Origin: JBGYPP01 sp041838515
GTDB taxonomy: Bacteria > Bacillota > Clostridia > Lachnospirales > Lachnospiraceae
Length of the DNA: 26,230 bases
Reading direction: 5' to 3'
Assembly: GCA_041838515.1 (NCBI GenBank)
Contig: JBGYPP010000037.1
Coordinates: forward strand, 1 to 26,230
Below, piece by piece: positions 14,857-21,457 of this stretch (positions are counted from its first letter, which is position 1; each line of letters begins with the position of its first letter). Position numbers and translations under genes: made by a program. Under the pieces are notes generated by a model, which saw only the letters and a program-made list of their open reading frames with translations, had not been told where the DNA came from and did not search any database.

Positions 14857-16080
14857 ATGGAAAAGAATATCAATATTGAGGAGATCGTCAAAGCGGTCCT
14901 GATGAATATGGAGGGGCAGGCTCCGGGCGAGCACAGCCATAAGGGCTGTTGCGGTTCCTGCAAGTCCGGCAAGACGCTGCCGGAAAAGGCCAGGGTGGCC
15001 ATGCTGACCGCCAAGGAGAAGTTCGAGATCAAGGAATTTCCCCTGCCGGCCGTAGGCGATGACGATATACTGGTCAAGGTAGAGGGCTGCGGCATCTGCG
15101 GAACAGATGCGCATGAGTTCAAAAACGATCCCTTCTCCCTGATACCCATAGTGCTGGGACATGAGGGCACCGGCGAAATCGTCAAGATGGGCAAGAATGT
15201 AAAGAAGGACAGCGCGGGCAAGGATTTGCACGTAGGTGACAAGGTGGTTTCCTGCATGATCTTTAAGGACAATCCGGAGATCACCATGTTTGACTTGAAC
15301 AAGCAGAACGTGGGCGGCGCAGACGTGTATGGACTTTTGCCCGAGGATGACATACACTTTAACGGATGGTTCGGCGATTATATACTGATCAGGGGCGGTT
15401 CCACCATATTCAATGTCAGCGACCTGGATCTCTACTCCCGCATATTGATAGAGCCCTCCGCCGTGCTGATACACGCTGTGGAGAGGGCCAAGACCACCGG
15501 TATACTGCGCTTTAACTCCAGGGTGGTGGTGCAGGGATGCGGCCCCATAGGCCTGATCTGCATAGCCATACTTAAGACCATGGGCATACAAAACATACTG
15601 GCTGTGGACGGAGAGCAAAAGCGTCTGGACTTCGCCAGGGAGTTGGGCGCCTCCTGTACGGTGAATTTCACCCAGCACAAGGGTATAGAAGCCCTGACCA
15701 AAGCTGTGGAGGAGGCCTTTGGCGGACATCCTGCCGACTTTGGTTTCCAGTGTACGGGTTCGCCGGCGGCACATGCCAACATCTACAAGTTCATACGCAA
15801 TGGCGGCGGCCTCTGCGAGTTGGGCTTCTTTATCAACGGCGGTGATGCCACCATCAATCCCCATTTCGACCTCTGCGCAAAGGAGATCACGCTGGTGGGC
15901 TCCTGGGTATACACGCTGAGGGATTATGCCACCACCTTTGATTTCCTGAAGGCTGCCAAGGCCATGGGTCTGCCTATGGAGAAGCTGATTACCCATACCT
16001 ACCCCCTGGAGCAGATCAATGAGGGCCTTAGGACCAACCTAGCCATGTCCGGTCTGAAGATTGCCATTATCAACGAATAG
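14857..16080 (+). CDS. Zinc-type alcohol dehydrogenase (MDR family) with N-terminal encapsulation peptide
   Basis: This medium-chain dehydrogenase probably reduces propionaldehyde to 1-propanol, regenerating NAD for the AldDH; it may also reduce lactaldehyde to 1,2-propanediol. Catalytic zinc region: GCGICGTDAHEF and GHEGTGEI, then EPSAVLIHAVERA. The NAD fold shows VVVQGCGPIGLI and an Asp in AVDGEQKR, fitting NAD preference. The four-cysteine structural zinc lobe normal in this family is absent after GDKVVSC. Residues 1-18 (EKNINIEEIVKAVLMNM) look like an encapsulation peptide, followed by a linker with CCGSCKSG. At 407 residues it is longer than typical relatives (about 350) because of this leader. 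GAGGAAGAG precedes the ATG. Physiological direction and substrate are inferred. Confidence 0.87.
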   Translation: MEKNINIEEIVKAVLMNMEGQAPGEHSHKGCCGSCKSGKTLPEKARVAMLTAKEKFEIKEFPLPAVGDDDILVKVEGCGICGTDAHEFKNDPFSLIPIVLGHEGTGEIVKMGKNVKKDSAGKDLHVGDKVVSCMIFKDNPEITMFDLNKQNVGGADVYGLLPEDDIHFNGWFGDYILIRGGSTIFNVSDLDLYSRILIEPSAVLIHAVERAKTTGILRFNSRVVVQGCGPIGLICIAILKTMGIQNILAVDGEQKRLDFARELGASCTVNFTQHKGIEALTKAVEEAFGGHPADFGFQCTGSPAAHANIYKFIRNGGGLCELGFFINGGDATINPHFDLCAKEITLVGSWVYTLRDYATTFDFLKAAKAMGLPMEKLITHTYPLEQINEGLRTNLAMSGLKIAIINE

Positions 16081-16098
16081 GCAAAGAGGGGATAGCGC

Positions 16099-16413
16099 AT
16101 GAACGAGGCAGTAGGAATTTTGGAAGTGTTCGGTCTGGCCTGCGCCTTTATGGCTGCGGATGCCGGATGTAAGGCGGCCAATGTCCGCTTGGAGCATTTC
16201 GATAAAAACAAGCCGGGCAATGCGGATGCCCTGCCGGTGCCCCTCCTGGTAACGGTGAAATTCCGAGGCAGCGTATCGGATGTGGAGGAGGCTATGGAGG
16301 CCGGCATAGCTATGGCCAACCGGCTGACGGGGGTGGTACAGCACTATATCATCGCCAATCCCACAGAGGACACCTGTAAGATGCTCAAATTGAACGCTTT
16401 TGACAAATCATAA
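16099..16413 (+). CDS. BMC-H shell protein, divergent pore loop
   Basis: A single BMC domain of 104 residues, with AVGILEVFGLACAFMAADAGCKAANV at the N terminus and GSVSDVEEAMEAGIAMANRL in the second helix. These proteins form hexameric shell tiles. Between them, where standard hexamers have a KIGSGL-type pore loop, it has a longer, proline-rich stretch (DKNKPGNADALPVPL). The pore should therefore differ in size or chemistry. The C terminus lacks the IPRPH ending of PduA-like paralogues. GAGGGGA precedes the ATG, 18 bases after the alcohol dehydrogenase gene. Confidence 0.9.
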   Translation: MNEAVGILEVFGLACAFMAADAGCKAANVRLEHFDKNKPGNADALPVPLLVTVKFRGSVSDVEEAMEAGIAMANRLTGVVQHYIIANPTEDTCKMLKLNAFDKS

Positions 16414-16425
16414 AATAGAGGGATT

Positions 16426-16441
16426 TGCCGCAGGGGCGGCA
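16426..16441 (+). other. Small intercistronic hairpin before a major shell gene
   Basis: TGCCGC (16426-16431) pairs perfectly with GCGGCA (16436-16441) around AGGG. There is no T tract, so it is not a terminator. It ends a few bases before the RBS of the BMC-H gene at 16457. It could protect or set the end of a processed mRNA for this abundant protein (inference). Confidence 0.35.
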
Positions 16442-16456
16442 GAAAGAGAGGACGAC

Positions 16457-16732
16457 ATGGCAAAGGAAGCATTGGGTATGGTGGAAACCAGGGGTCTGAC
16501 CGCAGCAATTGAGGCGGCAGATGCCATGACCAAGGCCGCTGAGGTGACCTTAGTGGGCACGGAGAAAATCGGTTCCGGTCTGGTGACCGTGATGGTGCGC
16601 GGCGATGTGGGCGCAGTAAAGGCGGCTGTGGAGAGCGGTGCCAATGCGGCAAGCCGTCTGGGCGAGCTGGTGGCCACCCATGTAATTCCCAGGCCTCACG
16701 GCGATGTGGAGAAGATACTGCCTGGCGTGTAA
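16457..16732 (+). CDS. BMC-H shell protein (PduA/PduJ/EutM type)
   Basis: A canonical 91-residue hexamer-forming shell protein: EALGMVETRG at the start, AAIEAADAM, the pore loop TEKIGSGLVTVMVRGDVGAV, and the C-terminal ATHVIPRPHGDVEKILP. Such proteins form the bulk of the facets, and the GSG pore is expected to pass small polar metabolites such as 1,2-propanediol. The start at 16457 has AGAGAGG 6-12 bases upstream; an in-frame ATG at 16400 would add 19 unconserved residues and lacks an RBS. It is almost identical to the paralogue at 17223, differing at about a dozen positions. Confidence 0.95.
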   Translation: MAKEALGMVETRGLTAAIEAADAMTKAAEVTLVGTEKIGSGLVTVMVRGDVGAVKAAVESGANAASRLGELVATHVIPRPHGDVEKILPGV

Positions 16733-16754
16733 GCAGCGGGAAAATGAGGTAGCT

Positions 16755-17054
16755 ATGGGCAATTCCTATGGATTTATCGAGATAACCGGCGTGGTGGCCG
16801 CCATGGACGCCTTGGACATTATGTGCAAGACAGCGGATGTGGAGCTGGCTACCTGGGAGAGGAAGCTGGGAGGCCGCCTGGTGACCCTGGTCATCCGGGG
16901 AGAGGTATCCGCTGTGAGCCAGGCTGTGGAAGCGGCCTGCCGGCAGGCGATCAAGAAACCCGCTGCTCATGGCGTGGTGGCCAATCTGCATCCGGAGGTG
17001 GTGAGGCTGGTAGAGCTGAGCCGTTCCCGTTGGAACAAGGGGCAAGAGGAATAA
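16755..17054 (+). CDS. BMC-H shell protein, second type
   Basis: A 99-residue single BMC domain: YGFIEITGVVAAMDALDIMCKTADVELATWE, pore region ERKLGGRLVTLVIRGEVSAV, and a C-terminal VVANLHPEVVRLVELSRSRW. The pore loop is LGGR instead of the GSG of the neighbouring paralogues, so a different pore lining is expected. The start at 16755 is preceded by GAGGTAGCT; an in-frame ATG at 16704 lies inside the upstream gene. It sits between two near-identical BMC-H genes, only 3 bases from the next ATG. Confidence 0.92.
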   Translation: MGNSYGFIEITGVVAAMDALDIMCKTADVELATWERKLGGRLVTLVIRGEVSAVSQAVEAACRQAIKKPAAHGVVANLHPEVVRLVELSRSRWNKGQEE

Positions 17055-17057
17055 TTT

Positions 17058-17501
17058 ATGGCGGAGAAAAAAGGGCAGGGAAGCCCTCAGAAAGCCGCCT
17101 CGGTGGCAAAGAGGGTGCGCGCGGCCACTATAGCCGCCCCCTCGGCGCAGGTGGAAGAGATGGCGGCTGGCAAGGGCCAGGAAAAGCAGCAGGGGGAGAT
17201 GCCCCCTAGAGAGGAGAGAAAGATGGCACAGGAAGCATTGGGCATGGTAGAAACCAGGGGTTTGGTAGCGGCTATAGAGGCGGCTGACGCAATGTGCAAG
17301 TCTGCCAATGTAACTCTGGTAGGCACGGAGAAGATCGGCTCCGGTCTGGTAACGGTAATGGTTAGAGGTGATGTGGGCGCTGTGAAGTCCTCCGTGGAGA
17401 GCGGCGCCAATGCGGCCAGCAAGCTGGGCGAGCTGGTGGCCACCCATGTAATTCCCAGGCCTCATGGCGATGTGGAGCTTATTCTTCCCAAGGCGAAATA
17501 A
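17058..17501 (+). CDS. BMC-H shell protein with optional N-terminal arm (two possible starts)
   Basis: From ATG 17058 the product is 147 residues. The first 55 form a low-complexity Lys/Ala/Gln/Glu-rich arm (GQGSPQKAASVAKR, QEKQQGEMPPREERK). The rest is a canonical PduA/EutM-like domain starting MAQEALGMVETRG with the KIGSGL pore and IPRPHGDVELILP end. ATG 17223 would give just this 92-residue tile, near-identical to the product of 16457. Both starts have good ribosome sites: AGAGG 8 bases before 17058, right after the preceding stop, and AGAGGAGAG before 17223. The arm has no stop over 165 bases. Either one or both forms may be made; I report the long frame. The tile itself is certain. Confidence 0.85.
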   Translation: MAEKKGQGSPQKAASVAKRVRAATIAAPSAQVEEMAAGKGQEKQQGEMPPREERKMAQEALGMVETRGLVAAIEAADAMCKSANVTLVGTEKIGSGLVTVMVRGDVGAVKSSVESGANAASKLGELVATHVIPRPHGDVELILPKAK

Positions 17502-17534
17502 GCAGCCGCAAATTTAGCCAAGTGAGGACGGGGA

Positions 17535-18179
17535 ATGGATACAAAGAAGATCGCAGAGATTACCCGTGAGGTCATAGCTATTCTGGAAAAGAACGGCAAC
17601 AGCCCCCGGGGCTATACCATACCCGTAGGCGTTTCCGCCAGACACATACACCTGACCCAGGAGCACGTAGAACAACTGTTTGGCCCCGGATACCAGCTGA
17701 CTCCTAAGAAGGAGCTGATGGGCGGACAGTATGCGGCTAACGAAACCGTCACCATAGTGGGCTTGAAGCTCCGCGCCATAGAAAATGTACGGGTGCTGGG
17801 GCCAGTGCGCAGCGCATCCCAGGTGGAGGTGTCCGCCACCGATGCCATGCGGCTGGGTGTGAAAGCCCCCATACGTGAGTCGGGGAAGATTGCCGGTTCC
17901 GCCCCCATAGCCGTGGTCGGCCCCAAGGGCGTGGTATACCTGCCCGAGGGGTGTATAGTAGCCTGGAGGCATATTCATATGTCGCCCCAGGATGCGGCCA
18001 AGGCCAAGGTGGTTGACGGACAGATGGTGCGTGTGCAGGCGGACAATGAGCGGGGAACGGTATTTGAACAGGTAAAGGTGCGCGTGCATGAGGGCTTTAC
18101 GCTGGAAATGCATATAGATACGGATGAGGCCAATGCGGCCAGGCTGTCCACTGGAGATACGGTGGAATTGCTCTCTTAG
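17535..18179 (+). CDS. pduL: Phosphate propanoyltransferase PduL with N-terminal encapsulation peptide
   Basis: PduL converts propionyl-CoA and phosphate to propionyl-phosphate and frees CoA for AldDH inside the shell. The 214-residue protein has the two PduL repeats with zinc-binding histidines: VSARHIHL near residues 34-41 and AWRHIHMSPQDA in the second half. SQVEVSATDAMRLG, APIRESG and a final GDTVELL are also typical. Residues 2-18 (DTKKIAEITREVIAILE) form an encapsulation peptide closely resembling the aldolase tail (EITKQVMAQL). GAGGACGGGG precedes the ATG. A kinase to finish propionate formation is not in the window. Confidence 0.95.
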   Translation: MDTKKIAEITREVIAILEKNGNSPRGYTIPVGVSARHIHLTQEHVEQLFGPGYQLTPKKELMGGQYAANETVTIVGLKLRAIENVRVLGPVRSASQVEVSATDAMRLGVKAPIRESGKIAGSAPIAVVGPKGVVYLPEGCIVAWRHIHMSPQDAAKAKVVDGQMVRVQADNERGTVFEQVKVRVHEGFTLEMHIDTDEANAARLSTGDTVELLS

Positions 18180-18216
18180 TTTTTTTGCAATATGCATTTG
18201 TGCTTGAGGAGCAGCC

Positions 18217-18243
18217 GCCCGTCGGGATCTATGTCCGGCGGGC
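18217..18243 (+). other. Stable intercistronic hairpin between pduL and the EutN gene
   Basis: GCCCGTCGGG (18217-18226) pairs with TCCGGCGGGC (18234-18243), ten pairs including two G-U, with a 7-base loop. No T tract follows, so termination is unlikely. It lies in a 117-base gap before the shell-vertex gene. It may lower expression of the downstream genes or be an RNA processing site. The rest of the gap contains no gene with an RBS. Confidence 0.4.
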
Positions 18244-18296
18244 AGGGCTACCCTTATTCTAAAGGGGGAACAGGGCCGAAGCGGCGGGAGTGGGTC

Positions 18297-18563
18297 ATGA
18301 TAATAGGAAAAGTGATAGGAAGTGTAGTTTCTACCCGCAAGCACGACAGCCTGGTGGGCAACAAATTTATGGTAGTGGAGCCTGTGCCCCATATGCGGGG
18401 GCAGGCCTTGCAGATGGTGGCCATAGACAATATAGGCGCCGGCGTGGGAGATTATGTGCTGGTGGCCTGTGGAAGCGCAGCCCGTATGGGCTTGGATGTG
18501 GAAAAAACGCCGGTGGATGCGGCCATAGTCGGCATAATAGACGATGGCGGACACTGGGAATAA
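18297..18563 (+). CDS. BMC-P pentameric vertex protein (EutN/CcmL family)
   Basis: EutN/CcmL proteins form pentamers that close the twelve vertices of the shell. The 88-residue protein begins MIIGKVIGSVVSTRKHDSL, continues GNKFMVVEP, and has the conserved AIDNIGAGVGDYVLVACGSAAR and a final DAAIVGIID. ATG 18297 gives the normal family N terminus with GGGAG upstream. An in-frame ATG at 18192 would add 35 unconserved residues and lacks an RBS. It is the only pentamer gene in the locus and is needed in small amounts, which fits the long gap and hairpin upstream. Confidence 0.93.
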   Translation: MIIGKVIGSVVSTRKHDSLVGNKFMVVEPVPHMRGQALQMVAIDNIGAGVGDYVLVACGSAARMGLDVEKTPVDAAIVGIIDDGGHWE

Positions 18564-18617
18564 TGATAGATGGCAGGGCCGTACCGCAGGCTTTGGGCTT
18601 AGGGGGTGGCAGGGCAG

Positions 18618-19988
18618 ATGGAGCAGAACAGGCAAGTATTTGGGCAGACGGCAGATCTCAGTTTGGAAGAGTTGCGCAGCCGTATACAGGAAAGCGGCAT
18701 AGTGGGTGCCGGCGGGGCTGGATTTCCCACCTATGGAAAAATTGATGCCAGGGCCAAGACCTTGCTGCTCAACTGCGCGGAATGTGAGCCGCTGCTGACC
18801 CTGCACAGGCAGCTGCTGCAAAGGCATACCAGGGAGATATTGGAGGCCTTTTGTCTGTTGGGCCGTGTGCTGGGCGCAACAGAGTTGATTATAGGCATAA
18901 AGGAAGAGTACGAATCCACAATAGAAGCCATAGAGGCGGTGGGGGGCAGCTATCCCCAGGTTCGCCTGCACAAACTGCCCGGGGTGTATCCTATGGGGGA
19001 TGAGATTGTACTGATCTATGAGGCCACGGGCCGGGTCATCTCCCCCGGAGGACTGCCCATAGAGGCCGGAGTGGTGGTGATGAATGTGGAAACGGTATAC
19101 AACATATACCGGGCCATATACCTATCCCAGCCAGTAACCTCAAAGCTGGTGACCATAGTGGGTGAGGTGGCAAAGCCCAAGACTATATCGGCGCCGGTGG
19201 GCATGCGCATATCTGAGGCTGTGGAAATGGCCGGAGGCGCAAAGAGGGATGGTGTGGCTTATCTGGTGGGCGGCCCCATGATGGGCAGCATAAAGAAAGG
19301 CCACGATCCCATTACCAAGACAACCAATGCCATACTGGTGTTGCCGGAAGAGCATTTGCTCATACAGATGATAAGGCAGCCATCCTCCATCAGCATGAAG
19401 CGCGCAGCCTCCTCTTGCTGCCACTGCCACGCTTGTACGGATCTCTGCCCCCGCTTCAACCTAGGGCATCCTATAGAACCCCACAGGTTTATGCGGGCCA
19501 TGAGTAATCATGATTACCAGGATGTGGAAACCTTTGAGAATTTGTTCTTCTGCTGCGGCTGCGGCATATGCGAGCTGGTAGCCTGTCCTCAGAGTCTGGC
19601 GCCCCGCAGCTTGATCAATGACTGCAAAAAGCAGCTCCGTGCCATGGGTATGAAGCCTCCCAAGGACAGGGAGGCGGCGCCCATCACCGAGGCCAGGGAG
19701 TATCGAAAACTGCCGGAGAAGCGCTTGGAGGCCAAACTGGATCTGGTCCGGTACGCGCAGGACAGCCCCTTGGATGAGGCGCTCTGTCGGGTGGAGGAGG
19801 TAGTGCTGCCCCTATCTCAGCATATAGGCGCACCGGCAGAGGCGGTGGTGTCTGTGGGAGATAGGGTGTCTGTGGGCGCTGTGGTGGCAAGGGCGGCAGA
19901 GGGTCTGTCCGTGCCTATACACAGCTCTATCGATGGACAGGTGTTGGAACTGGGGGCCTCTTTTATACGCATAGGCAGGCCGCTGTAG
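18618..19988 (+). CDS. PduS-like iron-sulfur flavoprotein (RnfC-related)
   Basis: PduS is a flavin and two-[4Fe-4S] protein related to RnfC, known as the cobalamin reductase of B12-dependent microcompartments. Here the 456-residue protein has the N-terminal GIVGAGGAGFPTYGK and LLLNCAECEPLL, a central SLBB-like region, two cluster motifs (CCHCHACTDLCP and CCGCGICELVACP), and a C-terminal RnfC-like barrel (VSVGDRVSVGAVVA). Because the dehydratase needs no B12, a general redox role is more likely, such as passing electrons from NADH to an acceptor across the shell with the PduT-like trimer encoded next. ATG 18618 follows AGGG; GTG 18606 is an alternative. Confidence 0.9.
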   Translation: MEQNRQVFGQTADLSLEELRSRIQESGIVGAGGAGFPTYGKIDARAKTLLLNCAECEPLLTLHRQLLQRHTREILEAFCLLGRVLGATELIIGIKEEYESTIEAIEAVGGSYPQVRLHKLPGVYPMGDEIVLIYEATGRVISPGGLPIEAGVVVMNVETVYNIYRAIYLSQPVTSKLVTIVGEVAKPKTISAPVGMRISEAVEMAGGAKRDGVAYLVGGPMMGSIKKGHDPITKTTNAILVLPEEHLLIQMIRQPSSISMKRAASSCCHCHACTDLCPRFNLGHPIEPHRFMRAMSNHDYQDVETFENLFFCCGCGICELVACPQSLAPRSLINDCKKQLRAMGMKPPKDREAAPITEAREYRKLPEKRLEAKLDLVRYAQDSPLDEALCRVEEVVLPLSQHIGAPAEAVVSVGDRVSVGAVVARAAEGLSVPIHSSIDGQVLELGASFIRIGRPL

Positions 19989-20001
19989 GAAAGGATAGGA
20001 T

Positions 20002-20550
20002 ATGGCTAGAGCAATAGGCATGGTAGAGTACAAGACTGTGTCGGCCGGTGTGCTGGCGGCGGATCATATGGTCAAGACCTCCCAGGTGGAATTGCTGGAG
20101 GCCCAGGTGGTCTGTCCCGGCAAGTATATAGCGCTGATAGCGGGGAATCTGAGCGCAGTGTCCAGCGCCATAGAGGCGGCAAAGGCGCTGGGCCAGCACC
20201 AGCTGATTGATTCCTTTGTGCTGGGCAATCCCCACGAGAGCTTGTTTCCAGCCATCTATGGAACAACGGGCGTGGAAAAAGTGCAGGCTCTTGGCATAAT
20301 AGAAACCTTTGACGCCATATCCATTATCGAGGCGGCGGATGCGGCTGCCAAGACGGCCATAGTGCATCTGATAGAGCTGCGCATAGCCAAGGGCATGTGC
20401 GGTAAGTCCTATCTCTATCTGACAGGGGAGATAGCGGCGGTAGAGGCGGCCATAGCCAAGGCGAAATCCGTGGTGGCGCAAAAGGGCATGTTCCTGGATT
20501 CCAGCGTGATGGCCAATCCGGACAGTCAGATTTGCCGGTCTATATTGTAG
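20002..20550 (+). CDS. BMC-T trimeric shell protein (PduT type) with Cys38
   Basis: The 182-residue protein has two BMC domains: ARAIGMVEYKTVSAGVLAADHMVK in the first and ALGIIETFDAISIIEAADAAAK in the second, so three copies make one tile. Cys38 in QVVCPGK falls exactly where PduT carries the cysteine that binds a [4Fe-4S] cluster in the central pore. This supports electron transfer through the shell together with the PduS-like protein encoded 13 bases upstream. AGGATAGGAT precedes the ATG. It is the last gene before the operon terminator and the only BMC-T gene in the locus. Confidence 0.93.
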   Translation: MARAIGMVEYKTVSAGVLAADHMVKTSQVELLEAQVVCPGKYIALIAGNLSAVSSAIEAAKALGQHQLIDSFVLGNPHESLFPAIYGTTGVEKVQALGIIETFDAISIIEAADAAAKTAIVHLIELRIAKGMCGKSYLYLTGEIAAVEAAIAKAKSVVAQKGMFLDSSVMANPDSQICRSIL

Positions 20551-20596
20551 TTCGGATTTTGGAAAGAAGCGGACATTAACACAGGGAGAGCCCGGG

Positions 20597-20630
20597 AAAA
20601 AGCTTTATCTGATGCAGATAGGGCTTTTTT
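20597..20630 (+). terminator. Strong intrinsic terminator ending the microcompartment operon
   Basis: Bases 20597-20611 pair with 20615-20629 around an ATG loop, a 15-bp stem with two G-U pairs. The right arm ends in six T residues (20625-20630). It separates the shell operon from the regulator gene at 20671. No convincing promoter is visible between them, so the regulator may depend on read-through. Confidence 0.88.
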
Positions 20631-20670
20631 GTCTATGTCTGAGGAGGGAAACAGGGGTAGGAGGTTGCCT

Positions 20671-21438
20671 ATGCTGGCTTTGGAGAGAAGAAATCGGATT
20701 TTGGAGCAATTGCAGGAAGAAAAGCGGGTGGTGGTCAGTGAGCTGAGCCAGAGCTTTGGAGTGTCCGAGGAAACCATACGCAGGGATTTAGAGAAATTAG
20801 AGAAGGAGGGCATAGCAAAGAAGAGCTATGGCGGCGCCCTGCTCAATGAGAGCGCCAGCATAGATATGCCCTTTAATGTGCGGAAGAAGGTCAATATAGC
20901 CGGCAAGCAAATGATCGCAGAGCAGATAGCGCAGAGGGTGCAAGATGGCGACCATATTATCCTGGATGCCAGCTCCACAGCGGTGTTTATAGCCAAGGCG
21001 CTGAAAGAGAAGTCCAATCTGACGGTTATCACCAACTCGGTGGAGGTGATCGTAGAGTTGTCGGACGTGTCTGATTGGAATATAATATGTACTGGAGGCA
21101 GCCTGCGGGAGGGGTATCTGGCTCTAATAGGACCAAAGACTGAGGAGAATTTGCAGGATTTCTATGCCGACAAGCTGATACTCTCCTGCAAGGGCGTGGA
21201 CATGGAGAGGGGTATCACTGACGGATCGGAGCTGTTCTCCAAGACAAAAAAGGTGATGACCGAGGTGTCCGGGGAGGTCATCTTGGCAGCAGACCATACC
21301 AAGTTCGGCAAAGTGGCTTTTTCCCGCCTCTGTTCACTGGATGCGGTGGATATACTGGTGACGGATAAAAAGCCCAGTAAGGAGTGGATGGCCCATCTGG
21401 AGAAGAAGCAGGTGCAGTGCGTATACCCTGATAAGTGA
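20671..21438 (+). CDS. DeoR-family transcriptional regulator
   Basis: The 255-residue protein has the N-terminal DeoR helix-turn-helix (VVVSELSQSFGVSEETIRRDLEKLEKEG) and the sugar-phosphate sensor domain with LDASSTAVFIAKAL, TGGSLREGYLALIGP, and LAADHTKFGKVAF. DeoR proteins usually repress sugar genes until a phosphorylated sugar or triose binds. Fuculose/rhamnulose-1-phosphate or DHAP are reasonable inducers here, but this is inference. ATG 20671 has GGAGG 7 bases upstream and gives the standard N terminus (MLALERRNRIL); an in-frame extension to 20629 overlaps the terminator. It is the only regulator in the locus, so it is the best candidate to bind the CCACATAA repeats. An epimerase gene follows after 19 bases. 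Confidence 0.92.
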   Translation: MLALERRNRILEQLQEEKRVVVSELSQSFGVSEETIRRDLEKLEKEGIAKKSYGGALLNESASIDMPFNVRKKVNIAGKQMIAEQIAQRVQDGDHIILDASSTAVFIAKALKEKSNLTVITNSVEVIVELSDVSDWNIICTGGSLREGYLALIGPKTEENLQDFYADKLILSCKGVDMERGITDGSELFSKTKKVMTEVSGEVILAADHTKFGKVAFSRLCSLDAVDILVTDKKPSKEWMAHLEKKQVQCVYPDK

Positions 21439-21457
21439 GCAGAAGGAGCGGACAGTT

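Noticed and set aside
18192..18296. 35-residue N-terminal extension of the EutN protein from ATG 18192
   Set aside because: No ribosome binding site, composition unlike protein-coding neighbours, and the family starts at MIIGKV (18297).
17514..18971. 485-codon minus-strand open frame across pduL, the EutN gene and the PduS gene
   Set aside because: Antisense to three recognisable genes, with no motif or plausible RBS context. Treated as a shadow frame.
20551..20670. Promoter for the DeoR gene between terminator and start codon
   Set aside because: I could not find a -35/-10 pair with acceptable spacing, so none is annotated.
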